This document shows, in pieces, positions 16,940 through 25,398 of a stretch of 64,000 nucleotides of DNA (the stretch's first letter is position 1; the number at the start of each line of letters is the position of its first letter). Position numbers and translations under genes: made by a program. Origin of the DNA: Gordonia jacobaea (GTDB lineage Bacteria > Actinomycetota > Actinomycetes > Mycobacteriales > Mycobacteriaceae); contig NZ_LDTZ01000014.1 of assembly GCF_001186365.1 (NCBI RefSeq), forward strand, positions 434,001 through 498,000. The letters are read 5' to 3'. The notes below the pieces were generated by a model. The model was given only the letters and a program-made list of their open reading frames with translations, was not told where the DNA came from and ran no database searches.

Positions 16940-19111
16940 TCAGAGAATGGTCAGCATCTCGTTGTACGTCGGAAGCGGCCACAGATCGTCGGCGACGACT
17001 CCCTCGAGTGCGTCGGAGACGTCGCGCACGCCGTTCATCGCGGGGATCAGCGACTTCAGTGCGTACTCCGACTCCTCCTCGACGGTCTCTCCGTGGAAGC
17101 CCTCGATAGCGGACTCGAGCGTATCCATGGCGGCGTTGAGCTCGCTGACCTTGCCGGTCATGGTGCCCAGCGCCGGGGTCTCCATCTCGATGCCCGCAGC
17201 CTTGAGGCTGGCCGCGGTGCTCGCGAGTTCGCCCATGTAACGCGTTGCCGCGGGCAGGATCATCGTCTTGGCGATCTCGAGTGTCTCCTTGGCCTCAACC
17301 AGCAGGGCCAACGAATACTGTTCGAGCACAACGTCTTTACGCGCCTCGAGCTCGCGCTCGGACAGGATGCCGTACTTGCTGAACACCTCCTTGATCTCCG
17401 GGAGGTCGTACTGCTCCATCGCGTCGACGGTGGTGCGGAGGTTCAGCAGACCGCGCGACGCGGCCTCCTCCTGCCACTCGTCGGAGTAGCCGTTGCCGTT
17501 GAAGACCACCTTGCCGTGCTCGGTGATGATGCCCTCGAGCAGTTTCTGCACTGCGGCGTGGAACTCGGTTCCCGCAGCGATCTCCTTGTCGAGGAAGTCG
17601 GCGACGTACTCGAGCGAATCGGCGAGCATCGCGTTGATCGCGATCATCGGGTCGGCGATCGACTGGTTGGAGCCGGGCGCGCGGAACTCGAAACGGTTGC
17701 CGGTGAAGGCGAACGGGCTGGTGCGGTTGCGATCGCCGGCGTCGGCCTTGAACGGCGGCAGCGTGTCGACGCCGAGTTCGATGACGCCCGACGTCTTGCT
17801 CTCCTTGGCACCACCCTTCGCGATCTGGTCGAAGATGTCGGAGAGCTGCTCGCCGAGGAAGATCGAGATGATCGCGGGCGGCGCCTCGTTGGCGCCCAAG
17901 CGGTGATCGTTCGACGCCGAGGCGATCGAGGCACGCAGGAGGCCGCCGTACTTGTGCACGCCGCGGATGATCGCCGCGCAGAAGACGAGGAACTGCTCGT
18001 TCTCGTGCGGGGTGTCGCCGGGGTTGAGCAGGTTGCCCTGGTTGGAGTTGCCCATCGAGAAGTTGACGTGCTTGCCCGAGCCGTTGACTCCGGCGAACGG
18101 CTTCTCATGCAGCAACGCGATCATGCCGTAGCGCTCTGCGACCTTCTTGATGGTGGTCATCATGAGCTGCTGGTGATCGTGGGCGATGTTCGAGCGCTCG
18201 AAGACCGGGGCGATCTCGAACTGTCCCGGTGCGACCTCGTTGTGGCGGGTCTTGGCCGGGATGGCCTGCTTGAACAGTTCGCGGTCGAGCTCGATCATGA
18301 ACGCGAGCACACGGTCGGGGATCGCCCCGAAGTAGTGGTCGTCGAACTCCTGACCCTTCGACGGCTTGGCGCCGAACAGCGTGCGGTTCGTCGTCATCAG
18401 GTCGGGGCGGGCGAAGTAGAAGTGGCGGTCGATCAGGAAGTACTCCTGCTCCGGGCCCGCGTACGAGACGACGGTGTCGACGTCCTCGTGGCCGAACAGT
18501 CGCAGCACGCGCATCGCCTGCTTGCTCATGGCCTGCTGGCTGCGCAGCAGCGGCACCTTCTTGTCGAGGGCCTCGCCGGTCCACGAGATGAAGATCGTGG
18601 GGATGCACAGCGTGTTGCCGTTGGGGTTCTCCAGGATGTACGCCGGGCTGGTGACGTCCCATCCGGTGTAACCGCGGGCCTCGAAGGTGCCGCGCAGGCC
18701 GCCGTTGGGGAAGCTCGACGCGTCGGGCTCGCCCTGCAGCAGCGTCTTACCTGCGAATTCGGCGAGCGAACCGTCGGCGCCGTCGGGTTCGAGGAAGGAG
18801 TCGTGCTTCTCGGCGGTGAATCCGGTCAGCGGGTAGAAGACGTGCGCGTAATGCGACGCACCCTTCTCGATGGCCCAGTCCTTCATCGCGGAAGCTACGT
18901 AGTCGGCGAGGGTCGGGTCGAGTGGAACGCCCTTGTCGATGGTTGCCGCGACAGCCTTGAAGACGTGCTTGGGCAGGCGGGTCTTCATCGCCGAGAGGGT
19001 GAAGACGTTGCGGCCGAAGGTGTCTGCCAGGGGCTCGGGGAAGCCGTCGCATTCCATCTCATACGTGGTCACGGCCTCGATGGCCTGACGGCGGGACATG
19101 CTGCCACTCAT
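16940..19111 (-). CDS. glnN: type III glutamine synthetase
   Basis: Cytosolic ATP-dependent glutamate-ammonia ligase of the large GSIII class, 723 residues from the ATG at 19111. AGGAG sits 7 bases upstream of that ATG. Class features seen are [12 protein letters not shown] near the N-terminus, [54 protein letters not shown] and [16 protein letters not shown], covering the glutamate, ammonium and ATP sites. Upstream in-frame codons to 19246 lack family similarity. A candidate GlnR-like box lies 136 bp upstream. This is an additional synthetase beside the usual type I glnA, likely used under nitrogen limitation. Confidence 0.95.
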   Translation of the reverse strand: MSGSMSRRQAIEAVTTYEMECDGFPEPLADTFGRNVFTLSAMKTRLPKHVFKAVAATIDKGVPLDPTLADYVASAMKDWAIEKGASHYAHVFYPLTGFTAEKHDSFLEPDGADGSLAEFAGKTLLQGEPDASSFPNGGLRGTFEARGYTGWDVTSPAYILENPNGNTLCIPTIFISWTGEALDKKVPLLRSQQAMSKQAMRVLRLFGHEDVDTVVSYAGPEQEYFLIDRHFYFARPDLMTTNRTLFGAKPSKGQEFDDHYFGAIPDRVLAFMIELDRELFKQAIPAKTRHNEVAPGQFEIAPVFERSNIAHDHQQLMMTTIKKVAERYGMIALLHEKPFAGVNGSGKHVNFSMGNSNQGNLLNPGDTPHENEQFLVFCAAIIRGVHKYGGLLRASIASASNDHRLGANEAPPAIISIFLGEQLSDIFDQIAKGGAKESKTSGVIELGVDTLPPFKADAGDRNRTSPFAFTGNRFEFRAPGSNQSIADPMIAINAMLADSLEYVADFLDKEIAAGTEFHAAVQKLLEGIITEHGKVVFNGNGYSDEWQEEAASRGLLNLRTTVDAMEQYDLPEIKEVFSKYGILSERELEARKDVVLEQYSLALLVEAKETLEIAKTMILPAATRYMGELASTAASLKAAGIEMETPALGTMTGKVSELNAAMDTLESAIEGFHGETVEEESEYALKSLIPAMNGVRDVSDALEGVVADDLWPLPTYNEMLTIL

Positions 19112-19246
19112 ACATAAACTCCTGGGTCGGCTCTCCGGTTGCGACGCGTGTGCGCCTGTCGTGGCCGGGTGGCCCCGAAGAGTGAGTGTCGTTGGTTCAA
19201 GCAAAACGACGCTATGAGGACCAGGTACCCAGGTCATTGCCTCCAT

Positions 19247-19273
19247 GTGACGCTCGTGAAAACACGCTTCACA
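19247..19273. promoter_or_regulatory. candidate GlnR-like box upstream of glutamine synthetase
   Basis: The order GTGAC, 6 bases, GAAAA, 6 bases, TCACA at 19247-19273 fits the a-site/b-site rhythm of actinobacterial GlnR boxes (gTnAC-n6-GaAAC). It lies 136-162 bp before the glutamine synthetase start, in the 185-bp gap shared with the end of the FUSC exporter gene. It matches on spacing and most bases only. Confidence 0.4.
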
Positions 19274-19296
19274 ATGGTGCGGAAGCCGTCAGGTTG

Positions 19297-20526
19297 CTAG
19301 CTGCGCGAACGATTCGACGCCGAGTTCGGTTGGGACAGCTCGGTGTCGGAGTTCTCCGGCGCAGGTGCGTTCGCGGCGTGTGCACGCAGCGCCGCAATAT
19401 CGTGTCCGCGGACCGCCAGGGCGGCCACGACGATGCCGACCACGATTCCGATCGCGGTGTCGAGAACGCGATCGACGGCCGCCTCGGGACTCAAACCCGC
19501 GCTGAGGCCGGTGAGCAGGAGTGCCATGGGTGTCACCGCGAGTGAGCAGAGTGCGTAGTTGACGGTCGAGAGGATCTCGGCGAGCACCTGGAATATGACG
19601 ATTCCCGCGACCGCGCCCCAGTATCCCAGCGGCACCGCGAGGAGTATTCCCGCGATCACCGCGCCGCCCAGATTGCCCAGCAGTCGCTGGACTCCGCGTC
19701 GAACAGTGAGGTGATACTCGACGCCCTGCATCGCCGCGACCGCACCCATCGCGGCCCACATCGGGTGATCGAGATGGACGGCGACGGCGATCGTCGCCGC
19801 GATCGCCGCAGCGATGGCGATGCGGATCGCGGTGACGGCGAGGTGCTTGCGATGCGCGGGGGCCTGTCCGCCCGCGAGGGTGACCCAGATCGATTCACGT
19901 TGCGCTGGAGCGGTTTTCGACGTGTTGTCGTGTGTTCTCGATTTCGGGAGTCGCGACCTGAGTAGCTCGACGAACCACGGAGCCAGCGCGATGAGAATGC
20001 CGATCACGGCGCCGATCGCCGAGGCGAGCGTCGCGCGGCCGATGTCGGCTGCACTGTGTGCGTACCCTGCTGCGCCGGTCGCGGCGAAGACGAAGATGAC
20101 GGCGCCCGGTCCGACGATGCGCAGCGCCGACACGACATAGCACGCGATCCCGGCCAGCACGGCGGTCACGACGATCTCGGTGACGATGGAATTCGCGTAG
20201 GTGCCCATCGTCGCGCCGACCGCGATGACCGCGGTGACCCCGACGCCGAGCGCGATGAGTCGGGGAGCGCGGACGGGGTAGGGGTCGGGTCGGCAGAATG
20301 CCGAGACCAGCGCGCCGAGTGCAGCGAGTCCCGCGAGGTCGCGCAAGCCGAGCAGTGCACCGACGACGAGGACAACGCCCACGGCCACACCCACCCGCAG
20401 CGGGGCGGCAACGCTGGTGCGGCTGAAGTCGAGTCGCAGGGCGTCGCGCCAGGTGGTCGGGCTCACGACGTGCTGCAGGGCTGCGCCGCGGACACGGACG
20501 TGCGGGGTGATCAGGGAGCTCTGCAT
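19297..20526 (-). CDS. FUSC-family membrane protein (aromatic-acid-exporter type)
   Basis: A 409-residue integral membrane protein with two hydrophobic blocks. Each is a set of about five to six segments, at roughly 40-180 and 230-380, separated by a charged cytosolic stretch near 190-225. This is the arrangement of fusaric-acid-resistance/AaeB-like efflux proteins. Substrate is not shown by the sequence. Small hydrophobic acids or drugs are likely. The MarR gene starts 61 bp away on the other strand, and an AT-rich operator-like region between them suggests that MarR represses the exporter. Confidence 0.82.
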   Translation of the reverse strand: MQSSLITPHVRVRGAALQHVVSPTTWRDALRLDFSRTSVAAPLRVGVAVGVVLVVGALLGLRDLAGLAALGALVSAFCRPDPYPVRAPRLIALGVGVTAVIAVGATMGTYANSIVTEIVVTAVLAGIACYVVSALRIVGPGAVIFVFAATGAAGYAHSAADIGRATLASAIGAVIGILIALAPWFVELLRSRLPKSRTHDNTSKTAPAQRESIWVTLAGGQAPAHRKHLAVTAIRIAIAAAIAATIAVAVHLDHPMWAAMGAVAAMQGVEYHLTVRRGVQRLLGNLGGAVIAGILLAVPLGYWGAVAGIVIFQVLAEILSTVNYALCSLAVTPMALLLTGLSAGLSPEAAVDRVLDTAIGIVVGIVVAALAVRGHDIAALRAHAANAPAPENSDTELSQPNSASNRSRS

Positions 20527-20538
20527 TCGACTAATTTA

Positions 20539-20562
20539 TCACTGTTTTACTAGTGAAGTAAA
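20539..20562. promoter_or_regulatory. divergent promoter region with overlapping MarR-type inverted repeats
   Basis: The 61-bp gap is strikingly AT-rich for this genome. It contains TTTACT-N5-AGTAAA (20546-20562) and an overlapping TCACT-N8-AGTGA (20539-20556). Reading toward the exporter on the minus strand, TTTACT and TAAATT are 18 bases apart and make a plausible -35/-10 pair lying on the repeat. Binding here would block the exporter promoter. Confidence 0.6.
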
Positions 20563-20587
20563 TGAAGGTGCTAGTTATGATCGTCAC

Positions 20588-21097
20588 GTGACCGACATCC
20601 CCGACGCCCGAGCGAGCCGTGACCTGGTCGACCGGATCGAAGCGGAATGGGCACGGTCGTATCCGCACCTCGACATCGAGCCGATCGGCATCCTCGGTCG
20701 GATTCAGCGCATCGCGACGGTCTCCAACCACCGACTCGACCGCAAGCTGGAGGCGCACGGGATCGGACGGTCGGAGTTCGACGTCCTCAGCGCTCTGGCC
20801 AGGTCGGATCGCCCACTGCGCGCCAGTGAGGTGGTGTCGACGACCATGCTGAGCGGGGCGTCTATCACCAAGATCAGCGAGACGCTCTCGCGGCGCGGAC
20901 TGCTTGCGCGACGAAAGTCCGAGCGCGACGGCAGGGTGGTGCTGCTGGAACTGACCGAGGCGGGACGGGCACTGGTCGACGCCGAACTCCCCAACAGACT
21001 CGCCGACGACGCCGATGTTCTCTCCCCGCTGAGCGCCGACGAGCGCGCACAACTCGTCGATCTTCTGCGACGGATCTCGGCGGACCTGGGCGAGTGA
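20588..21097 (+). CDS. MarR-family transcriptional regulator
   Basis: A 169-residue winged-helix regulator. The recognition region (LRASEVVSTTMLSGASITKI, about 79-98) and the wing with RKSERDGRVVLLELTEAG (about 110-127) are typical of MarR proteins, including the DGR turn. GTG at 20588 is the only suitable start. No clear ribosome site precedes it, so the message may be almost leaderless. It is divergent from the FUSC exporter and probably represses it, being released by the exported compound. Confidence 0.9.
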   Translation: MTDIPDARASRDLVDRIEAEWARSYPHLDIEPIGILGRIQRIATVSNHRLDRKLEAHGIGRSEFDVLSALARSDRPLRASEVVSTTMLSGASITKISETLSRRGLLARRKSERDGRVVLLELTEAGRALVDAELPNRLADDADVLSPLSADERAQLVDLLRRISADLGE

Positions 21098-21192
21098 GGC
21101 GCGACCCGATTGTCGACGTCGACAACGGGTAATGGAACATTGTCCGTAGTTGCGTCCACCGCCGTCTTGGCGGAACAACACGAGGAGTGCAG

Positions 21193-21624
21193 ATGCCAGG
21201 GGTGAGCCACAGCGCGGTGATCGATGTGCCACGTCAAAGGGTGTTCGACTACGTCAACGACTACAACAACGTGCCCGGCTACATGTTCGGGATCACTCGC
21301 TTCGATCCGACCACTGACCACACCTCAGGTCTCGGCGCGACGTTCAATGCCGAGATGAGCGTGGGGCCGAAGGTGCTCAAGTCCACTGTCGAGACCAAGG
21401 AATGGGTCGACGGTGAGCTGATCGCGCTGGTGTCGGTCGACGGCTTTCCCGCGAACACGACCTGGCGATTCGCCGACGCCGACGGTGGAACGAAGGTCGA
21501 GGTGGAGTTCCAGTACAAACTGCCCGGCGGACTCAGCGGGCGTGCGCTCGGTGCCATTCTCGAGCCGTTCGTCGGCCAGGCGATCAAGCAGACCGACAAC
21601 AACCTGCGGTCGCAGCTCGTCTGA
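21193..21624 (+). CDS. SRPBCC (START-like) family protein
   Basis: A 143-residue single-domain protein of the helix-grip fold. It begins VSHSAVIDVPRQRVFDYVND and ends with a long helix (FVGQAIKQTDNNLRSQ), as in polyketide-cyclase/coenzyme-Q-binding Coq10-like members. It probably binds a lipid or hydrophobic ligand in the cytosol. The ATG at 21193 has GAGGAG 5 bases upstream. A GTG six bases earlier is less well placed. No operon partners are obvious. A 54-bp hairpin repeat follows 13 bp after the stop. Confidence 0.88.
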   Translation: MPGVSHSAVIDVPRQRVFDYVNDYNNVPGYMFGITRFDPTTDHTSGLGATFNAEMSVGPKVLKSTVETKEWVDGELIALVSVDGFPANTTWRFADADGGTKVEVEFQYKLPGGLSGRALGAILEPFVGQAIKQTDNNLRSQLV

Positions 21625-21636
21625 CGCCTCGGGCTC

Positions 21637-21690
21637 CGAGTTGCGTGGTCCCCTCGGGGGCATTTTTGTACCCGTACGTCCCACACAACT
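21637..21690. repeat. 54-bp hairpin repeat, upstream copy
   Basis: This is one of two near-identical elements that bracket the AbiEi/DUF559-type gene (other copy 22700-22753; 47 of 54 bases match). The outer arms pair GTTGCGTGG with CCACACAAC with one mismatch. The invariant centre is CGGGGGCATTTTTGTACCCG, itself ending in complementary CGGG/CCCG. It lies 13 bp after the SRPBCC stop codon. Confidence 0.85.
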
Positions 21691-21726
21691 TTGGCCTGTG
21701 GATAGATTTTCGGCGTCGCGTCGGAT

Positions 21727-22689
21727 GTGCGACATCCTGAGCGGGTGCGATCCGACGAGGGGTGGCTGGCGCTCGCGCACCGGCAGGACAACATCGCGAC
21801 ACGTGCGCAGCTCGCTGAGGCAGGCGTCGACAAGCGAACCGTGCGGCGGCGAGTCAGCAGCGGCGAGTGGAAGGCGTTCGGCCCGCGAGTTCTGATGCTC
21901 GCTCCAGGTGCTCCGAGCGAGACTCAGCGCGTCTGGATCGGTGCGCTACACCCTTGTGGCACAACAGCTCTGGCAGGTCGCGCTGCTCTGTCGGCGCATG
22001 GGTTGAAGGGCTGGGAGGATGGGCCAGTCGTGTTCCTTGTCGGAGCAGACGATCGCAGCGCGCGGAGGGCGCCTGACGGAATCGACTACGTCCGTACCCG
22101 CCACGACCTGACCTCGCTCTCCGTGCAACGCGCGGGAATGGCGACGCTGCGGGTCGAGCCCGCGACCCTCACATTGGCTTCGGCGCTCAATGCTGGTGCG
22201 TGGGGTGAGCATGCGTCGGCACGGTCGGCGGGCGGTCTTCTCGCCGCCGTGGTGCAACAGCGACTGACAACGGCCGAGGCTCTGCTCTCCTGGTGCGACA
22301 AGCTGCCGCGGCTGCGCCATAAGCCTCTGCTGCGCGGATTCCTCGACGACATCGCGGGTGGCTCGGAGTCGATGGCCGAAATCGACCTGGTCACGATGTG
22401 CCGTGACTTCTCCCTGCAACCTCCCGTGCGTCAGCGTCCTCGCACCGACAGCGATGGTCGACGCCGCTACACCGATGGCGAATGGGATCTGCCCGACGGA
22501 TCGACGGTGGTGCTCGAGGTCGACGGGTCGTTTCACAGGGACCACACGTCGTGGGAGGACGATCTACGTCGCCAGCGCCGATTGTCTACTCCCGGCCGCC
22601 GCCAGCTGCGTTGTACCGCCGTGGAATTGCGCACGGAGCCCGAAGAAGTGGTCAAAGATCTCCTGGCCGCCGGAGTGCCGCGGATCTGA
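21727..22689 (+). CDS. AbiEi-like winged-helix protein with C-terminal DUF559/Vsr-like nuclease domain
   Basis: A 320-residue protein. Residues 12-60 resemble the AbiEi antitoxin winged helix (NIATRAQLAEAGVDKRTVRR). Residues 215-315 resemble the restriction-like DUF559 fold, with E218, the acidic stretch YTDGEWDL (250-255) and LEVDGSFH (263-270) as likely catalytic residues. No AbiEii toxin gene is adjacent. Solitary proteins of this design are common in Gordonia-like genomes and their function is unknown. GTG at 21727 or 21745 could start it. The gene lies between two hairpin repeats and 143 bp before tRNA-Arg, which suggests a mobile or defence unit. Confidence 0.8.
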   Translation: MRHPERVRSDEGWLALAHRQDNIATRAQLAEAGVDKRTVRRRVSSGEWKAFGPRVLMLAPGAPSETQRVWIGALHPCGTTALAGRAALSAHGLKGWEDGPVVFLVGADDRSARRAPDGIDYVRTRHDLTSLSVQRAGMATLRVEPATLTLASALNAGAWGEHASARSAGGLLAAVVQQRLTTAEALLSWCDKLPRLRHKPLLRGFLDDIAGGSESMAEIDLVTMCRDFSLQPPVRQRPRTDSDGRRRYTDGEWDLPDGSTVVLEVDGSFHRDHTSWEDDLRRQRRLSTPGRRQLRCTAVELRTEPEEVVKDLLAAGVPRI

Positions 22690-22699
22690 GTCGAGGCGT

Positions 22700-22753
22700 C
22701 GAGTTGCGTGGGATCCTCGGGGGCATTTTTGTACCCGCGTGTCCCACGCAACT
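22700..22753. repeat. 54-bp hairpin repeat, downstream copy
   Basis: Second copy of the element, in the same orientation, starting 11 bp after the stop of the AbiEi/DUF559-type gene. Here the outer arms are perfect (GTTGCGTGGGA / TCCCACGCAAC). Where the two copies differ, the changes fall at arm positions and next to the centre, while the T-rich centre is unchanged. Confidence 0.85.
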
Positions 22754-22802
22754 GTTTGGTGCGCCCGCGGGAATCTCTCTTTAGCCACACAGTGGGCGCA
22801 CA

Positions 22803-22817
22803 CCGGCCGGAGGCCGG
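22803..22817 (-). terminator. possible terminator of tRNA-Arg
   Basis: A short GC-only inverted repeat (CCGGCC GGA GGCCGG) lies 15 bases beyond the 3' end of the minus-strand tRNA gene. It could end the tRNA transcript. Confidence 0.4.
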
Positions 22818-22831
22818 CAAGGATGTCAGTG

Positions 22832-22904
22832 TGCCCCCGGCAGGAATCGAACCTGCGACACCCGCTTTAGGAGAGCGGTGCTCTATCCACTGAGCTACGA
22901 GGGC
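22832..22904 (-). tRNA. tRNA-Arg(CCU)
   Basis: On the minus strand a complete cloverleaf can be drawn. The acceptor GCCCTCG pairs with CGGGGGC, the D-arm is GCTCAGTGGATAGAGC, the anticodon stem CCGCT/AGCGG encloses the loop CTCCTAA with anticodon CCU, and the T-arm is GCAGGTTCGAATCCTGC. The discriminator is A and CCA is not encoded. tRNA-Arg(CCU) genes are frequent integration sites, and the repeat-bracketed nuclease-like gene lies beside its 3' end. Confidence 0.95.
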
Positions 22905-23037
22905 GGGTCGTGAAGACCGACGGAGGCAGTCTACGTGACGGGCCGATCCGCGATCGGAGCGGGAGCCGTTGCGCCAGGGCGGGCTCGGCTTAGGTGCTTC
23001 TGATCTCGCGGGCGCAGCGAGACGATACGGTGAAGCG

Positions 23038-23853
23038 GTGACACCATCTCAGCTCACCGTCCTCGTGACCGGCGCGACCAGTGGAATCGGCGAAGAGGTG
23101 GCGCGGCAGTTCGCCTCCGCGGGCCATCGAGTCTTCGGCACCAGTCGACACCCCGACAAGGTGGCCGATCCGATTCCCGGCGTGACCTACGTACGTCTCG
23201 ACAACGCCGACTACGAGAGCGCGACGGAGTGCGCCCACGAGGTCGGCGCCGTCGACATCCTGATCAACAACGCGGGCGAGTCGCAGGCAGGCGCTCTCGA
23301 GGACACGCCGATCGGTGCTGTCGAAGATCTGTTCCGTATCAACGTGTTCGGGCCGATCGCGCTGACCAAGGCCGTGCTCCCGGGTATGCGTGAGCGGCGT
23401 CGGGGAACTGTCGTGATGGTCGGGTCGATGCTGTCGAGCTTCCCGGTCGCGTTCCGATCCAACTACGCCGCAACGAAGTCCGCGCTGAAGGCGTATGCGT
23501 TCGCGACCCGACGTGAGGTCGCGCCGTACGGGATCCGGATGATCAGCGTCGAACCGGGAACGATCGCCACCGGCATCGGCGATCGGCGCAGCATCTACAT
23601 CGGTGAGAACTCGCCCTACCGTGACGAGTACGAAACCCTCGCGGCCGCAACGCGACATAACGAAGAAGAGGGCATCAGTGGGGCGGAGATGGCGGCGGTC
23701 ATTGTCGACGCCGCACTCGCCGAGCATCCGAAGCCGTTCTACGCCAAGGGAAATTCTGCGGGACTCGTCTTCGCCTTGCGACGCCTCCTGCCGCGCCAGT
23801 TCATCCTCGACATGACCGCCCGCAAACACGGGCTGCGGCGCGTGAAGATCTGA
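23038..23853 (+). CDS. short-chain dehydrogenase/reductase
   Basis: A 271-residue classical SDR of unknown substrate. The cofactor motif is TGATSGIG near the N-terminus, followed by INNAG (about 90) and the catalytic Ser in MVGSMLSS, with YAATKSALK supplying Tyr and Lys. R after the first strand (GTSRHPDK) favours NADP(H). GTG at 23038 is the start, because upstream codons read into intergenic DNA. The C-terminus (PRQFILDMTARKHGL) resembles SDRs acting on lipid or ketoacyl substrates. cobF follows after 8 bp, perhaps in the same transcript, although no functional link is evident. Confidence 0.88.
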   Translation: MTPSQLTVLVTGATSGIGEEVARQFASAGHRVFGTSRHPDKVADPIPGVTYVRLDNADYESATECAHEVGAVDILINNAGESQAGALEDTPIGAVEDLFRINVFGPIALTKAVLPGMRERRRGTVVMVGSMLSSFPVAFRSNYAATKSALKAYAFATRREVAPYGIRMISVEPGTIATGIGDRRSIYIGENSPYRDEYETLAAATRHNEEEGISGAEMAAVIVDAALAEHPKPFYAKGNSAGLVFALRRLLPRQFILDMTARKHGLRRVKI

Positions 23854-23861
23854 TTTCGACG

Positions 23862-24620
23862 ATGCGAATAACGTTGCGGGTCATCGGGATCGGTCCCGGT
23901 GATCCACGGCAGATCACGCTCCAGGCGATCGAAGCGATGTCCGACGTCGAGGTATTCGTCGCGTTGGAAAAGGGGAGTGCGAAGACGAGGCTGCTCGACG
24001 CCCGCAAAGAGATCCTTGCGAGCCATGCCAATTCGTCGCACCGGCTCATCGAGATCGCTGACCCGCCGCGTGATCGCACGCCGGCCGACTACGACGCCGA
24101 GGTGCGGCGCTGGCACGCGGCACGAGCCGAGCTGATCGCTTCCGCGCTGCGTGACGAACTGCCCGGCGGGGGTGTCGCGGCGTTCCTGGTCTGGGGCGAC
24201 CCGGCGCTGTACGACAGCACCCTGCGCATCGTCGACGATCTGTCCGACCGCCCCCACCTGACCCTCGACGTCGAGGTCATTCCGGGCGTGACGAGTGCGA
24301 GCGCGCTGACCGCCGCGCACGGAATCGTCGCCAACCGGATCGGCGAACCCATCCACATCACCACGGGGCGTCGGCTCGCCGACACACCGCCGGGCGTCGA
24401 CTCCAACCAGATCGTGATGCTCGACGCCGACCTCGCGTTCCGGCAGACCGCAAACCCCGACGATCACATCTGGTGGGGCGCCTATCTGGGCACCTCGGAC
24501 GAGATCCTCATCAGCGGCCGGGTGGGCGACGTGGGCGAGCGCATCGCCGCGGAGCGCGCGGCGGCCCGCGAGCGCGTGGGCTGGATCATGGACATCTACC
24601 TGCTGCGCAAACAGCGCTGA
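23862..24620 (+). CDS. cobF: precorrin-6A synthase, deacetylating (CobF)
   Basis: SAM-dependent methyltransferase of the aerobic cobalamin pathway that methylates C1 of precorrin-5 with loss of acetate. The 252 residues show the tetrapyrrole methylase fold. The glycine motif VIGIGPGDPRQITLQ is at the N-terminus, FLVWGDPALYDST near 108-120 and VEVIPGVTSASALTAAHGI near 141-159. The CobF-specific end GWIMDIYLLRKQR is present. It is isolated from other cob genes in this window, as cobF often is in actinobacteria. It runs convergent to cysQ with a 12-bp gap. Confidence 0.93.
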   Translation: MRITLRVIGIGPGDPRQITLQAIEAMSDVEVFVALEKGSAKTRLLDARKEILASHANSSHRLIEIADPPRDRTPADYDAEVRRWHAARAELIASALRDELPGGGVAAFLVWGDPALYDSTLRIVDDLSDRPHLTLDVEVIPGVTSASALTAAHGIVANRIGEPIHITTGRRLADTPPGVDSNQIVMLDADLAFRQTANPDDHIWWGAYLGTSDEILISGRVGDVGERIAAERAAARERVGWIMDIYLLRKQR

Positions 24621-24632
24621 GCGGGCGGGTTG

Positions 24633-25373
24633 TCACCAGATCCGGGCGAGGACGCCGAGTAGGTCGTCGGCGATCTCGGATCGGCAGATGACGAAGTCGG
24701 GCATGTACGGGCGTGGGCGGTTGTAGACGATGGGCGAGCCGTCGAGGCGGCTGCAGTGCAGCCCCGCGGCGAGCGCGACGCCGACCGGGGCGCAGTTGTC
24801 CCATTCGTACTGGCCGCCCGAGTGCACGTATGCGTCGACATCGCCGCGGACCACGGCCATCGCCTTGGCGCCCGCCGACCCGATCTCGACCGGCGCCAGA
24901 CCGAGTGCGCGCGATACCGCGGCCACTTCATACGTTCCGCCCCAACGGGATACGGCCATGCGATGTCGTAGCGGTTCGCTTGTGGGTTCGACGGTGTCGG
25001 TGCGGAACAACTCGCCGGTCGCGGGTAGCGAGACCGCCGCCGCTGTCACCACGCCGGACTCGGTGAGCGCGACGTGAACTGCCCAGTCGGCAGTGCCGGA
25101 AGCGAACTCGCGCGTGCCGTCGAGCGGGTCGATGATCCAGACGCGATCGGCTTTCGCGCGGTCGCCGACGTCGTCGGCTTCTTCCGAGAGCACAGCGTCG
25201 GAGCCGCGATGCCGGCGCAGCACGTTGCCGATCCACGCCTGGGCCATCGCGTCGCCGAGGTCGCCGAGTTGTCGACCACCCAGCAACTGCCCCGAGCGCA
25301 CTCCGACGAGGATCTCGCCTGCGCCGTCCGCGATCCGAGCGGCGAGCTCGGCGTCGGAATGTGCGGAGATCAT
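24633..25373 (-). CDS. cysQ: 3'(2'),5'-bisphosphate nucleotidase / inositol monophosphatase family (CysQ-like)
   Basis: A 246-residue Mg-dependent phosphatase. Metal-binding motifs are SEEADD (about 71-76) and WIIDPLDGTREF (about 88-99), with the second aspartate in YEWDNCAP near the C-terminal third. Removal of adenosine 3',5'-bisphosphate during sulfate assimilation is the usual role of the mycobacterial CysQ. Fructose-1,6-bisphosphatase and inositol phosphatase activities occur in relatives. ATG at 25373 is chosen. The glycosylase gene starts 25 bp away on the opposite strand, so the two promoters overlap. Confidence 0.88.
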   Translation of the reverse strand: MISAHSDAELAARIADGAGEILVGVRSGQLLGGRQLGDLGDAMAQAWIGNVLRRHRGSDAVLSEEADDVGDRAKADRVWIIDPLDGTREFASGTADWAVHVALTESGVVTAAAVSLPATGELFRTDTVEPTSEPLRHRMAVSRWGGTYEVAAVSRALGLAPVEIGSAGAKAMAVVRGDVDAYVHSGGQYEWDNCAPVGVALAAGLHCSRLDGSPIVYNRPRPYMPDFVICRSEIADDLLGVLARIW

Positions 25374-25398
25374 GCACTTACTAGAGCACACTGGAGGC

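Noticed and set aside
16886-19117. A 743-codon open frame on the plus strand opposite the glutamine synthetase gene
   Set aside because: The translation is rich in Arg, Glu, Val and Leu without any domain, and it mirrors the codons of a well-conserved gene on the other strand. Such antisense frames arise from GC-rich third positions.
21098-21192. Small gene or regulator between MarR and SRPBCC genes
   Set aside because: Only a short GTCGACGTCGAC-like palindrome just after the marR stop and a ribosome site were seen, with no open frame of coding character.
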